58,444 nucleotides of DNA, taken from NCBI GenBank assembly GCA_027575765.1, contig JANBPT010000191.1, positions 1 to 58,444 on the forward strand. Direction: 5' to 3'. Positions within the stretch are counted from its first letter, which is position 1; each line of letters starts with the position of its first letter. The translations under genes and the position numbers were made by a program. This DNA comes from Tieghemiomyces parasiticus. Its lineage: Eukaryota; Kickxellomycota; Dimargaritomycetes; Dimargaritales; Dimargaritaceae. Under the pieces are notes generated by a model. It was not told where the DNA came from. It saw only the letters and a program-made list of their open reading frames with translations, and did no database searches. Positions 1-13,600 of the stretch are shown piece after piece.

Positions 1-187
1 TCCATTCTTCTCATTCACTGCGGCCGCCCGACTTGCGCTTGCACCCGATGACAAAGAGCGGACTCCTTGTTCTCGAATTCACTGCGGTGGCAGCGAAGCA
101 CGTCGACGACTGTCGCAGCCAACGAAGCCACTGACCGCAGTTATGGATCAGTAGCCACGTCGACAGAAGAGAGGAAGACACACGTTC

Positions 188-280
188 ATGACTCTTCTCG
201 AATGGACCCATCCCCTATCCCCCGTTGGCCTGGAGGAACTGGATAGAATCGACGCCGCAGCCACACGCTCCCCACAGCAG
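188..280 (+). CDS. Possible first exon of an unidentified gene
   Basis: An ATG opens a 31-codon stretch that reaches a consensus-like donor (GTGAGT at 281) after two Gln codons. About 18 of 31 codons end in C or G, similar to the real genes here and unlike the surrounding DNA. An in-frame TAG at 152-154 fixes this ATG as the first possible start. The peptide is acidic to neutral and matches no family I recognise. A pyrimidine-rich acceptor ending ACACAG lies at about 611-619, but the sequence after it gives only a short unremarkable frame, so downstream exons are unresolved. It could be a relic or chance. No TATA box is visible upstream. Confidence 0.25.
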
Positions 281-1329
281 GTGAGTGAGGTTTGCTCCTC
301 ACACATCCAGAGCAAGCTCACCTATCCCATGCACCCACGTTGTGGACAGGAGAGCACACAATACAAGGTTCCGGAGCCGAGAAACTTCGCCAGGAACCGA
401 GGACCAATAGATGGTAATTCTGATTGGGAGGGAAGGTGGGATGGTGTGATCACGCCTAATTGTGGTGACTACTATTACTACAACCATCTGCAAGGGAGAG
501 GAACCTCGTCGGAGCCGACCGGAGAAACCGATCTATCGGCTCTCATACATGGTACATTCTGCTAGAGGCGAAGCGGGGAGTGAGTAAAATGCGTAATCGA
601 CTCACCCCTCTACACACAGGCCCACGCCCAGCCACAACCCCGCCGTGGTCTGCCGCCACACCTCCGTTGGCCGTGTTTGCCCGTTCGAATCCGCTGCTTA
701 CCAACTTCTCTCTCTCTTTGTGACGTCCACTTGGTGGGTGGAAAGAAATAGAGCGCGTGACCTCCGACTTTATGGCCCAGAGCGAATAGGAAGGCCAGGA
801 ATAGACTTAACAAGGCGGTAGAGGAGGAGTGTGGGCGCAGTGTGGTGTGATGAATTAGAGGGTGGTGAAGTGGGGGGGGGTAGAGGCGAGGTAGGTAACG
901 TGATCAGATTGGTTTCATTAGTTAAGTGACTAATCCTGGGCTGACAATGGGCGTAGATGATGACTGACCCGCTTAGCCATCAACCTTTCGCCCTCCAGCC
1001 GTCGTTGCTGGCCCCCCGGCTGGTTAGCTGCTAATAGGCGCCGCTTGACTGACTCACCACCACGCAGGGCTAGACACCAATCCTCGGGGGACATGCGCAG
1101 GCCGCAGCTTCCCCTTCCCCGCAGTATGACTGATTTGATTCCAGCCGTTAGGTTTTTGGAACCCAAGGGTAAGCAGAAATCCCAGGTAAGGTCCCCCCCC
1201 GCCATGGGAAACTCTCCTCCCCTCACCACCACTATAACGTATACAGAGAGTGTCAGCTGTCCCCCGGCCTCGGCTCCAAAGCGGAAAGACCTGCCCGTAC
1301 AGCTCTGTGCGATTCCTCCCCATCAGATA

Positions 1330-1444
1330 CAATGAGGGTGGGGTACCATACTTCTAGGCCCTTGCAGGGCAGGCCCCGTTACCACTAGACAGTGGCACAA
1401 TCTGTGCCACCAGGGCCTACAGTATACGGGTCTCACCCTCATTG
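1330..1444. repeat. Imperfect inverted repeat with nested hairpins
   Basis: The ends are perfect 11-bp inverted repeats (CAATGAGGGTG at 1330-1340 and its complement at 1434-1444). A second perfect 8-bp pair (TAGGCCCT at 1355-1362, AGGGCCTA at 1412-1419) sits inside at symmetric spacing, 14 nt from the outer arm on each side. The centre contains a 7-bp hairpin (GTGGCAC at 1392-1398, GTGCCAC at 1404-1410, loop of 5 nt). The symmetry suggests one foldback element, such as a MITE remnant or a structured RNA. No second copy and no clear target-site duplication were noticed. Confidence 0.5.
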
Positions 1445-4400
1445 AATAGACTCCGCCGCTTAACGGTGAGACCAGTATGGCGAATAATAACAAGGTGGAT
1501 GAATCACTGTGATCGCCCGCAAATTAGGGTGAGGAGAGGCCGACAAGGATATTCACCGCTCTGCGCTGTTTTCCCCAGCCTGGTACCGGCTGCCGTAGGC
1601 TCTCGCCTGTCTTCCGCCTCAGAGTGGGGGAGGGGAGGAATGGCACGCCCAAGTGGAACGTCTTCATTCAGTGGGAAGCTATCCAGGGTAATTACGTCCG
1701 GCTTTACCTGCACGAGTAGGGCGCAAAGGTGGTGGCCACAACACCAATCAATCAATCAATGGGGGGGGTAACCGGATAGTGAATCAGCAAGCTGGCTGTG
1801 AACTCCAGGGGTCGACAGGATGCAGGTGACGAGCAGCTTGGAACCTCACACGTTGGCCAAAGGCCTTCCCTGTACGCTGCCAGCGCATCCGCAAGAGTCG
1901 GTCCATCGGTGGTGGTTGCGGGTCTAGCCCGACTGATTCGAGCAAACAGGCGCAATCCTTCCTGGCCTTCGCGTCCGGTATATTTTTTTTCTTTTCATCT
2001 CTTTATAGCATCATTCAGTCGGCGACCGCAATGGTAGTAACCGAATTGGGGAGAGCGGAATGCAAAGTCGAAGGCCATGAGCAACGTTGATGAAAAGGAT
2101 TGGCGCGTCGATAGCACTCAGCACCACCCTGTCTATTCTGCCAGTGGGGTAGGGAGGTGGCTCTGCTTCTAGGCATGGCTAAATGAGTCTCTGCACCACC
2201 CGTTCCCTCTCGCTTTTCCGCCCACCAGACTGCCCCCGTCAAATTTCGAGCGTTCCCCCCCTCCTCCTCCTTCCGCTTTGGGAGAATGCCGAGCTTACAG
2301 TGGCCGTGGGGGCGGAGGGGTAGCAATACGTAGAAGTGACTGCTATAAACATCTCGGGTCTGAGTATCCGGCGCTAAACTACCCAAACCTTGTTAGCTGA
2401 GCCCTGTGGGTGGGGTTCTATTACCAGCGGAACCACACCTTGTTCTGTTCTCGCTTCTACCTGCCCATTTAGCGCCCCCCCCCTGCCATCGTCCATCATG
2501 GGACGGGGGAGGGAGGGCTTAACCATGCAATCGGGTCACTCACGCCCCAGTTGGGCTACCTGGGGTGCTCTGTGGGCTGGCACCGGGCGTCCATCTGCAG
2601 TAGCTACCGCATTCGTATAGCGCTCAGTTATATATGGCAGCTGGGCGCTGGTTGTTCCCATGAGGCTTGTGCACCAGCCTCGATTACCATGCGAAGGGGT
2701 GCGTGACTAGTGTGAATTAGCACGCCTTGTTGGCGCATTCTACACGCTACCATTTGCCTATCCCACACTTTCCGTCTGTCGTTGCTGGCGTTCTCACCGC
2801 CGTTTGGATTGCACCCAGCCAGCCACGCTTGCAGCTGCTTGGCCCGCCTGGTGCGACCCCTTTAGAATTCGCCACCGCGCATACTCATGTATACGTGCGT
2901 AGTGATGGCACCGCCACTTTACGGGGTTCACCCTGGAGCGTGTGACTCTCCCGGAACCCCGAGGCAGGGAGACGAGGCGAGAGCTTCCCTTCCAACCCTC
3001 TTCCCACAATCCCTGCCTGCTCGTCGGCACCGGCCCCTTATTCTCTCGGCCCTTCACCTACTCTGCAGCAGGAGAACCCGTCATTCGGCGCCTTCATTCT
3101 ATCATGTATACGGTAAACAACGTGGGGAGCCATAAGGAGTCGGTGAAACCGTGGGTTGGTATTTACGAAACACTTGCCCTTGAGTCTACGCGGTCTCGGC
3201 AGATGTTTGGAAATAGGACCTGCCCGCATTCTACCTTGTGACCAGTAGGTGCTGGCGTGTTCTTTATGCCGACCGCCGCGGCAATTTGGGCCGTAGGTGC
3301 TGTGGTTTTGCCCCCCCCCCCGCACACACACAACTTGGTGGGCTAGTCCCCTGGTCGGAGAAGCATCCAACTGTGAAGGTTTCGGACAAGGTGAAACCAA
3401 CTGACGTATAGTTGATGTAAAGTGGAGGCAGCGGAGTAATTAGCGGGACGGCTAGGCTCCGCATATTAATACCGTGATGGACACGACGCCGGTCCCACCT
3501 TACCTTCCATATCTGTACTAGGGAGATGGACTGGTGTCGAATTGTGGGTGTGATTCTATCCGCCTCGCAGCGCACGACCGGCGACGATCGGCAAACGAAT
3601 ATCACAGGCGCGTGATCCTCGGCCCAGATAGGCAGGAGGGCACCAGCCTGAGCCCGCTCGGCTCGTCTTCTCTGTTCCTTATGGCTTCTCGTCCCTCTCT
3701 CTCCTCCTCCCCTCACCCCGACTGACAGCCACGAGAGTGCCGGACGCTACATCTCGAACCACCCTTGGCCAATCTCCTGGCAGGCGGGTGACCAGTATGC
3801 ACAGTCGGTCCAATTAGGCGTCAAGGCCTATGAGGGTGGAGTGGCCGTGCGCATCTCCCCCCACTCAACTCGGCCCCTACCCTCGGTCCTACCCCACCAT
3901 CGTCATCAGCCCTGTAATCCCGGGAAGTCGCTCGGTCGCCCATTCGAGAACGGAAGTGGTCAAATGGGAAGCGCACCAGCAATGAGGCTCCGGCTTCCAC
4001 GGTCCAGTGTTAGCCACGGTTCCACGGCGTGGTCCTGGAATGAGGAGAGGGGTGGGTGCCGTGGGTTCAGGGGTACGCCTAAAGGTAAGGCTAGATAGTG
4101 ACACTCTGGCTGGGCACAGATAGTGCTGCCAATGGTGCAGAAGGTGAAAGAACTTATCCCCTGCTGAGGACTTGGCGGAACCTGATGTGCCCATCATCCC
4201 CCCGCCCTAAACCCTGGCACTTCAACATACGCGCAGCGAGGGGGTCAATGGCCGGACTGGACGCACGTTGGCAGGGTGCCACCAATTCTGAATATTGACC
4301 TCCCCAAACCCACCCCCCTCCCCCCTGGCCGGTGAAGCATCGTGTCCGAGCTTACATCAGCCACCTTTCCAGCCGTCTACCGTTTTTGGGCCCGCACCTT

Positions 4401-6214
4401 ATCCCGAACCTTCATGCCGAGCTTAACGTGGAGCGGATCCGTGAAAGACATACCCCTTCCCATCTCCGTATGAGGCCGACGTGGCTACGGCTGTGGCGGG
4501 CGTGTGCAACCCAGCGGTCCGCCCGCCGCCATAGGACTGGCCCGGTCGGTATTCTTTTAGTAGCTAGTCCACACTGTTGATGGACTAATAAAACCAAAAC
4601 GACGGGTAAACGCTGGCCTGAACGGGTTGGAGGTAGTATAGCGGTGTTGGTGGAAAATGCCGCCAATGTAGACCGTACAACCCGCGATCCCAGGCCCTCC
4701 GATAGGCTGGCTCACTTGGCGCCCAATCAATTCTGGTGCAGGTGACCGCTATTTATTATCCGGCATAGGCGGAAGGAAGGAGGTCTTCCTGACAGAATTA
4801 TGGGCCGACCTTTAGAGACATGTCCATGATACATTAAATACATGTCTGCTCCTCAGCCAACGTCGGTCCTGCGCAGGCGACTGGGAAGATTCGCGCGGTG
4901 CGGTAACAAGTTAAGCTCACCCCCTTCCTCCTCCACTATGAAGACCGAGGACAAGCGGCAGGTTAGAGCTTGGCAGCAGACGATCGTCGGTACATCAGAT
5001 GGGCCGACTACAGTGTGCCTTACATCCCCTGCCCACTATGTCGCCTTGCTTACTACCTATTCAAAGGTCCCTGGCCCTGTAGAGCGGACCTGGTCGACTC
5101 GGAGCTTCCAAGATGGACGCCTAAACAGGTAATTGTGAATTCCCCGTCGGGTAGTACTATAGCATCCTGGTACTAGCGGCAGGGAGATGGAGAACGAGGG
5201 AGGTGGCTGCGCAAGTGCTGTACCTAGTGTGCCTACCGGGGGTAAACACATATCCCACTATCGTCATTTGTATATCTCGATAAAGTATGGCGAGTGTGCT
5301 GAGCGTGGGCGTGTCCCCCTATGGATGGGCAAGAGCGGAGAAGTAGTTGAGTCTCGTCGATAGGGCCAGAGGCGAGCACGGGTGACTGGGCCAATCGGAC
5401 CTATTCAACCATGGTGGTGGTGGGGAAGGGGTGGGAGGTTGGGAATCATTTACTTCTACCAAACGTGTGGGGGCGGAGGCGGTGATAAATGTGAGCCATA
5501 GGCGGCCCTTGTAATGGCCAGTCACACCATCGGCCTTCTCAATGGTGTCAAAAAAAAAAGCAACGACGAGGATGAGTGCCTCAGATCCCGTCCTATTTCA
5601 CGCTGACCGGTGTGTGGTGTAACGTAGGTAGCGGGGATGAGATACGGGCGCCACCCGTCGCTATTAGAAGACGGAGAAATGGAGCTGGCATTGAGGTTTC
5701 CAAGTGAACCTACACTGGTAACCCAAAGCAGTACTTATCGCCGGACCATCTTGTTTACGTTATCGCGCCGATTGGTTTGGCGCCATGACTCAAGCCTTCC
5801 CATCCGACCTCTGTCTTTAGTAATTCACTGCCATCTAAGCTGAGTACGTTGTTCAGAAGTTTTGTCGGGGCGCACAACCCACCAAAGGGTGTATTGATAC
5901 ACACCAACAGACGTACACACAGATTATGTTGGAATCTTTCCCAGCCTCGTTGTAGCCGAGCCGGCCGCATACCATTAGCGAACTAGGCCCGTCTGGTTGG
6001 TCTTCCGCTATCCCCCCTCCACGGTACTACTGATGTTTGGTGTAGGAGATACAGTTTGATTTTACTATCACCGGGTCCATAACTATTATGATATACAGGC
6101 CTGCTCATTACTACGTTCAAGTGACGTTCCTGTGCCTCTCGGTCGCGTTAGGTCAGGAGGGGAGGAGGAGGAAAAGGAGGGGGAGCGTTGGAGGGAGGTA
6201 CCTCCCCGCTTGCC

Positions 6215-6234
6215 GTGTGTGTGTGTGTGTGTGT
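6215..6234. repeat. (GT)10 microsatellite
   Basis: Ten uninterrupted GT units in the gene-poor left end. No gene is adjacent. Confidence 0.9.
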
Positions 6235-9200
6235 GCGTATTTGCAGAGGACGCAACAGCTGATGAGGTTGTTGCAGGATTGCCGCCAAAGCTTCCATCCC
6301 ACTTCCTCCAGACGCCTGACCGCTCTCCCCTACATTCCTAGCGTGACCTTCGGAAGGGCGAAGTTTTTCAAGTACAGCTATCGTTTCATGACAATACTGT
6401 AGGTGGGGGGAGGGTGCTCGGGGTCCCCAGGAAGGCCATGTAATGGTGTCATTTGCGTGTGGTGATCTGGTACCGCCGGAAGTAGGGACCACATCCTGGT
6501 TCAGCTGCCTCCTCAGCCGACTCCGTCTACTACCCCATGTCTGGACAATCAGGTTGGGCCAGACTATCATCCGACTATCAATGGCCTTCCTCACCCCCCT
6601 CTCTCTTTCGTAGCTTTGAGGACACAGGGACCCCGTTCCAAGCTGTAATGGCGACAGGATTCTTCTCTCGCTGTACAGTAAAGACCCAGAGGCGATGCGG
6701 GTCCCACGACACCCCGGCCCGGCCGTTTCCGCGGTACAATCCTACGGTTCCGCCCATGTATGTGTGGCTAAGGGGTGTCTGTTCGGTAGTATTAGGGTGA
6801 AAGGAAGGCAATGCTATCGCACTCGACGGGACGAAATAAGGGATGTCTCCATTCACGCCAGTCCGTCCTCTAGCTCTAGAGCGAGACAAAGACAATGAAC
6901 AGCCCGGTCCTGGTGAATAATCGGACTGGAAGGGTTGGGGTTCCTCAATGGTAAGGCTGTTCGGTAGGCGGGCGGGCGGGCGGGAGTGTGAGGCATCAAT
7001 AGGCCGAGGGGAATAGGAAGGAGAGTGACGACCACCTTCGAGTAAGAATCAGGCCCACACGCCCGGGAATCCGCCCCCCCCCTCCCTCTAGCTTGTCAAT
7101 GTCTCACTACCGTACAATAGCCTGATTCGCAAGGGAGGGGAGAGAGTAGGCTGGGATACGTGGTCGACGGTCACATGTTCGACAGTCGCTCATAGCGGAG
7201 TGACAGCCGTACCAAATAAATCAACGACGGTGAGGAGATCGACTGCCATTGTGTTTGATAATTACAAACTACGCTCGGGGATCGTAATGCGGACGGAGTG
7301 GCGGGGACACCATACAATCTCTTCTCTGCTTTATTTGCCTACCGTCATCACCCAAGAAATCAAGGGCGGAAGATCTCCAAGGCACATGGTGACTATCTAA
7401 TAATAGCCGTGAAAGAACCGGGGTTCCCTGTAAAGAGAAATCCGGGGCCCAAGGTTCCCGGCAGACCTTCCCGTAACCACTGTGTAAATGACGCTGGTAC
7501 CTCGGATCCACTCGGGTTGGGTGGTATGGCCATGCTTTGGAGAAGTCTCCATCGTAGACACAAGGCCCTGGTAACCTAGGTGGACGAAACGAGGGTAGAT
7601 GCTTAATAGGGCGGAGGAGGAGGGTAAACCCGTTTTAACATTACCGAGCCCTACCTGGATATAGCACGGATGAGGACAGGACTCGTGCAACCTCAACGTA
7701 TGGCCATCGATTTGGTCAACTCTTCTCGACTCGGACTTCGGAGTCTCGCGAATACCTGCTAGTGGGTCTCGATTTCACTCACCGTAGTTTTTGCACACCT
7801 GACACCACTGGTTGGTACTGTCACAAGTACGGTCTGAAAGGCGGAGGCAGGGGCCCCTACGTCCAAGGTAGGGCCATCAATTACGGGAGACCCTCATCCC
7901 CTACATGTTAGAGAATGTGATCTCTCCCTCCCCCCTGGGCGCCAGAACCCAGAATGCGACCACGCTGACAGTTTCCTGATTAGATTATTGACCGGGCGGG
8001 CCCGTCAAACTTGCTACTGGCAGATGCAGGTAGTCCGTAGGAGGACAAGTGGTGTAGGTGATGTCTCGACTGTAAAAGGGTAGATTACACCTTTCTCTCT
8101 CCTCCCCCTTCCATCTGCCCTTCTAGTATACGCCACCAAGGTATCGCCCCGGGTACGTGCACCAGCCGACCCATCGTGGAAGATTGGCCATAATCAAACC
8201 CACTTCCGCCAGGTCTAGACGCAGGGGGGAGAGTTGGGTCATGGAGACGAAACGGTAAGAGTAGGGTGGGTAAGGGGATGCGAGAGAACGATCCTGTCAT
8301 AGATGGCGACGATGATGGCGGTGATAGATTTAACGTCTGCTTTCGTACCAACTGTAATATCACAGTCAGGTAACTTTTCAAGCAATTAAAACCCCTCCCC
8401 CTCTCGGATAAGTAAACCTACCGCGGGAAGTAACCAGGGTGGTGTAAAAGTTACATGCAAACATAAAATTAGGCCGATTGGGGCGCCCCAACCGCCACAC
8501 GCGTACCATGCGTGTTTTACTAAATATATTTTTTTCACACTCGGGACACCCTTTCCATTCCCCACCACACTCGGCCTACCGGTCGGATCGGGCGATTAAG
8601 CTTGCCCGTGGGGAAGGTGGGAAGGTGAACGTGGGGAGGGGAGTGAAACACTGGGAAGGATCTGCTTCATATCTAAAAGTGTTGCTAGACAGGCGGGGGG
8701 GGGGAAGGGCAGCAGAATAGACTGTGTGAGCCGTTCGCATGGTGTCGGGCCTTGGTTACTTTACTGTTACGACGCACCCCTTCCCCGCGCATGATCTCTC
8801 TAAACTGCCACAGAAGCCGAGTTCGCGTTCGCGATACCGTCCCGTCTATCCATGTGTGCTCGATCCACTTCGAGGGTTGCCAAATCTGACCACGTAATGA
8901 ATAGCAATGAAAATATCACAGGCGCACTTTCTGGCTTTCGAATGTACCTGAGTGCACCCTTGTCACCCTCTACTCTTAACCCGAACGCGTGGAGGGAGGG
9001 TGGGTGGGCGGAAAGGGGGAGTTGGTCGGGCTGCCGCAGCAGGGTGGTCAATTCTGACACCGACATTTCCCTAACTGGAAATCCCTTACCCAACGGACGA
9101 GTTGACAGGTGAAAAACTCTGCCAGTCATTAGCGTGTTAGGGTCAATCAATTAACTCGTGTCGGGACGGGTCGGGGCCGCGTAGACAACTTTCTGAAAGG

Positions 9201-11288
9201 GCGCGCGCGTGTGTGTTTTCGTGTGGTAGACCCAGGTAGTCCAGAACAATGTGCGTCTATACACCACTCGCAAGTGCTTTGAAATACCTGTTTACCGCAC
9301 CGCAATTATCTCCAGCTACGGGTCGGATCGCGAAGGTCCGTGTAACATCCCTGCCTCTCCTATCATTCACTATCTAGGCTCAACTCTCTAACCTCCTCCG
9401 CCGCCGCCGTATTCCGATCCCTGGTAGACTGCATGGTGGAAATTGAAAGTAAAATGCTGGGTTGGGGAAAGAGAGAGAAAGAGAGGACAGGATCAGTGGC
9501 AACTCCCGTCAGCGGTCGCTTACGTGTACCCACCCTGTCAACCGGGGGCCCGTCTCTGAAAATTTAGAAGGCTTTCGATGTTCCTCTTTCCCTCTCCCTG
9601 TAATCCTATGCTAATACGGTTACCCGTCTCTGCTGACATGGCCATTTTGGGGGCTCTGCTCCGCTGCGATGACAGAATCCTGACCAGATCCGATGCAAAG
9701 TTGCGCAGGTCTACAAGTCAGCTTAAATCAAAAATCGACAGGAGTAGAGGTCAAGCAGGGGGTTGGTTTCCGAAATTAGCCGTCGGCTCGGCAATCGTAA
9801 GGATGCGACTCCCTATTTCGCCGAGAGAGGTGAGCTGGGTGTCTATCCTGTTCGATCTATTAAAAGTTCTAGAAATGACTGGATTAGATGAGTATTATGA
9901 TCAGTCAGCCGATCAACATCATATTCGCTACCCTTACCAAGTATCATTATGTCACAGGGAAGCTTAGTGATAAGTATACATGTGAGTGTGGGGTTCAGTG
10001 TAGAGAAATCCACAGGGGGGGGGCATAGGCTTGCCTAGAATTCTGCTCCACTACCTCGCCGACGCCATGACCTAGGATCTCATCAGGTTATCTTTCGCTG
10101 ATGACCTACGATGTGGGTTAGCCCGCCTCCAGCTTTAGGTACTACAGACGAGGGCCCAATAGGGGTTGAGGGCTATACCTGGCTTGGTTAGGCAGGGGCG
10201 GGGGGTGATTATTTTTTTACTTATGAAGGCCAAGTCTACGTTGCGCTTAACCCCCCCTCTCTTCGCCAGGTGATTCAGCGCTTGGTGGCTACCAACCTAC
10301 AGGGGCTCAGCTGTCATAGTTATCCATAGGTACTATTATTGCTCCATCTTTCCCAGCACGTCTACTAGCCCCCTCCGGCCACGAACTAACCCTTAGAATA
10401 TCTGCCCATCCGATATTATGGCGTGTAATCGGCAGACATCTGTCTCAGCTCGCCAACAATAGCGAGCGGCTTAGGCCTCGGACGGATACTGTCGACCTTA
10501 CTGTCCCTTCTCTCAACGGATTATGGCGACCGGACGCATGGTTGGTTTTCCCTGCGCCTCTATTGCAGCCTGTCAGGCTGATCGGGTGCCATTCATGATT
10601 CCTCCATCATGATTCGCTTTACAGCCGTTGTCCTGGGCGCTCATTCTACGCCACTGACTGTCAATGCGTGCGCTACATAAAGGCATTTAAGGAAGTTATA
10701 ATAATAGGAGGCGCTGTGACCAGGATTAGGTAGCAAGGGGTATGGGCCAGTCAGCAGAATAGTGCCGACTCGTGCAACCTACCAGGGCAAGCGACAGGAG
10801 TGCGTCGGTGATGCATCAGGTCACTCAATCCAGGTTGAGGTAGTTGGCGAATATGGAGGGGTAAAATGGATCAGGAATCGCGAGGCAGGGTCATATTTTG
10901 GATTGAGAGAGGTCTAGTTAAAAATAACAAGGGTGTTATTCAACTCTCCTATTAAGTCCGCACGAGAGTGGCTTTTGCACAATGTACCTGACTGATAGAT
11001 GGAGTGGGCTATTCATTAATTATCTTGACTTGACTGGGAGACCTCGCCAAGGCCCTAAGCCCAGACAGAGAGCAAGAGAGAGAGAGAGACAGGGGAGAGA
11101 GTCCACTCAACATGTTCGATTCTCTGGCCAGCAAGCCTGTGCACCTTGGCAATGATCAAATCATCTATAAATCCCATCTAAGTAGTGATTGAAGAACAGT
11201 GCACCTGTCTAGACGGTCAACGTGATGATTAGGGGGCGAATGGCACCGAATGGTGTTAAGGTGCACGACAAGGGTTCGGATTAGTAGG

Positions 11289-11290
<2 letters not shown>

Positions 11291-11334
<44 letters not shown>
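11291..11334. repeat. (GA)n microsatellite
   Basis: About 22 uninterrupted GA units, the longest simple repeat in the window. A shorter GA-rich tract lies about 220 bp upstream, near 11068-11100. Confidence 0.9.
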
Positions 11335-11337
<3 letters not shown>

Positions 11338-13271
11338 CGAGGATTAGGGTCGGAATATCATCTAACCAAAGGGGATGAGGGGCGCCGCCTACGTTAGGCC
11401 AGTGTGGCTCGTCGACACTGGCATCCTCGGTGGCGCTTCGAGTTCAGTATGCCTTGCAATACTAAAGTCGGGCGGATGCTAATACTCCAAGTGAGTAAAA
11501 TGAACAGGGTGATCGTGCTGCGATACGCGGCACAGCTATTACAGTTGCCTTATCAGCCAATTCACCCCCTTGGGGGAGAGCCTAGAGGGGAGGGGGAAGG
11601 CGAAAGGCGAAAGGCTGGACGAGCGGATGACTTGCTCTTACGTAAATGGGGCCGTGTGGCAGACCTGGGTCGGTACCAAACCACCAATTGCCCATGGGTC
11701 TTGAGCAATAAACAGACCGGACCAGCTTATCGCATAACTCCTATACATACGCCATCAAAGGCATTTTACAGTATCGATGGCTATCGCTCCCCGTCCTTCT
11801 CCTCCCTTCTCTTTAGTAGAGCTAATCCCATATGTCATATGGCGCTTATAGCGACCGCATACTTCTTGGTTGTATTCATCCAGTATCTGTGGAAACGCAA
11901 ACTTGAGGAGGTGAGTTTTTCCCTGTCCAAAGTGCATCTTGAACCCGAAGCTCCTATACCAACATTAGCATGAGCGCAAGAAAAGTTCAACAAGCATCCT
12001 AAATGGAGGATGGGAAGGGACGCACGGGAATCACGTACAAGGTATTACAAGAAAATAATAATAAAATAACGCCGCGAAATTCTAAAAAGTGCGGGTCAGT
12101 TGGCTATGCCACTTGAAAATGGCTTAAATTCCCAGTGTTTCATGCGATCAGGCTCAGCTGGGTTCTGCCACTTTGATGTATCCTACCGTCTAGCCTTCCC
12201 TTTACCCTCCCCTCCCATCTCGTTACTGTACTCTCTGCATCTCGGCCGAGTCAGGGCAAATTATATATTTTTCCGGGACCGTTCCAAGGGAAGTAGTCGT
12301 CACTCACTATACGGGGCATGTGTGCCTACCACTGCAGGACACATTTACTGTGGTTAAAGGGAGGGGGGTTGCTTGTCCACCTATCCCAATTTCTCTCCTT
12401 CACAAGCTGTATGGAACTCTCTCTTCTGCATTCTATTACTCATTATGAAACATATTGTCTGCAAGTTGGGCGTGCGCCCGAAAGTGGGGTTATGCCGTTC
12501 TTTTTATTATAACCTCGACACATTCTACCATCGCTGCCAAGTCAAAGCCCTTATTCTTGCTTAATGAACACTATCTAAGCCTTTCATTCATGACAATGTG
12601 ATAGATAGTAACCCGAGAGGGATGATTGGTAAAAACACACATAAGTACAAGAAGATAGCCGTGCTATGACTAAGGTGTTCTCTCGCCAGATTATATAGCT
12701 GGTGGAGCTTGGGGACATGGTTTGGGTCGTTGGTAGAAGTCGTGCAGGGCGGAGGGAGGGCCGATAGGGCTCGCCTTAATTGCAATTAAGAAGAATAGGT
12801 GAAGTTGAAATGCTTATGAAAAGGAGTAGGTATTGACGAGGGTAGCAGGGTGGTGATGATAATTGGTAGCTCGCTGTCAATGATTAGGCGGCCTGTGTGG
12901 ACAGTGGTGGATCGTAGTGTGTGCGTGTGTGTGTCGGATGGCCGGCTGGCTTGCTGTGAGGAGCTTCTTGGCAGCCACGTCGTAGCAAGGTAGTGGTAAA
13001 CAACGTAATTAGATAAACATATGACAAAAAATGGACTACGAATACCCAAATCGGAAGCCATAACCTTGGTCTTAATAATAATCATATAGAACAAGGGAAA
13101 TACAGGGAATCACCATCGAAGACGCATCTGCCATGGATCGTAAAAAATACGTCCAGTCGGGTAACGAATAAAACAAACCATATCCATTAACCAGCTGGTA
13201 CAACCATCCTATTGGTGCGATCGAATTAATCCACATTTTATAGATTTCACTGGATATCACGTTTCGTGAAG

Positions 13272-13344
13272 GCCCGGTTAGCTCAATCGGTAGAGCGTGA
13301 GACTCTTAATCTCAAGGTTGCGGGTTCGACCCCCGCATTGGGCT
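13272..13344 (+). tRNA. tRNA-Lys (anticodon CTT)
   Basis: A complete 73-nt cloverleaf. The 7-bp acceptor stem pairs GCCCGGT with ATTGGGC (two G-U pairs). The D arm carries the A-box (TAGCTCAATCGG). The anticodon stem TGAGA/TCTCA closes the loop CTCTTAA, which places anticodon CTT. The variable loop is AGGTT, and the T arm GCGGG-TTCGACC-CCCGC carries the B-box. CCA is not encoded, as usual for eukaryotes. There is no intron. A T-run 4 nt downstream would terminate RNA polymerase III. Confidence 0.97.
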
Positions 13345-13348
13345 TCAA

Positions 13349-13355
13349 TTTTTTT
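13349..13355 (+). terminator. Pol III terminator of the tRNA-Lys gene
   Basis: A run of seven T residues starting 4 nt after the discriminator base, the standard oligo-T stop signal for RNA polymerase III. Confidence 0.85.
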
Positions 13356-13600
13356 GTGGGGACATGTCAATAGCTCTCTTTTCGAGTTGACTAAACAATG
13401 TGTACTTCCTTAACCTGCGAACTCAGTCCAAACCTTATATAGCTGAGTAACTGAAAAGTAAAACATGGCAAAACTATATATATGAAAGTGGCCGTTTTGC
13501 TAATTTAAAGAAGGGTTAACTTCGGTCGCCGGGAGCCACGCCGGCGTAGCTGTAATACACACATGAAGAGGCGGAGTGGGTGAGTGGAAAAAGAGGGGTG

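Larger units (their letters stand above)
281..13271. other. Gene-poor stretch of about 13 kb
   Basis: No recognisable protein-coding gene was found on either strand. The longest open frames are 120-190 codons, many begin at non-ATG codons, and with this number of frames and bases such lengths are expected by chance. They also lack the C/G third-position bias of the real genes. The stretch contains a 115-bp imperfect palindrome (1330-1444), microsatellites (GT at 6215, GA at 11291), and many G or C homopolymer runs. No rRNA, CRISPR, transposase or telomeric repeat was seen. Confidence 0.6.

Noticed and set aside
9578..9967. 129-codon plus-strand ATG frame
   Set aside because: No motif, no codon bias, chance length, and no promoter or splice context.
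11404..11973. 189-codon plus-strand frame
   Set aside because: It begins at GTG, has no motif or bias, and about one frame of this size is expected by chance.
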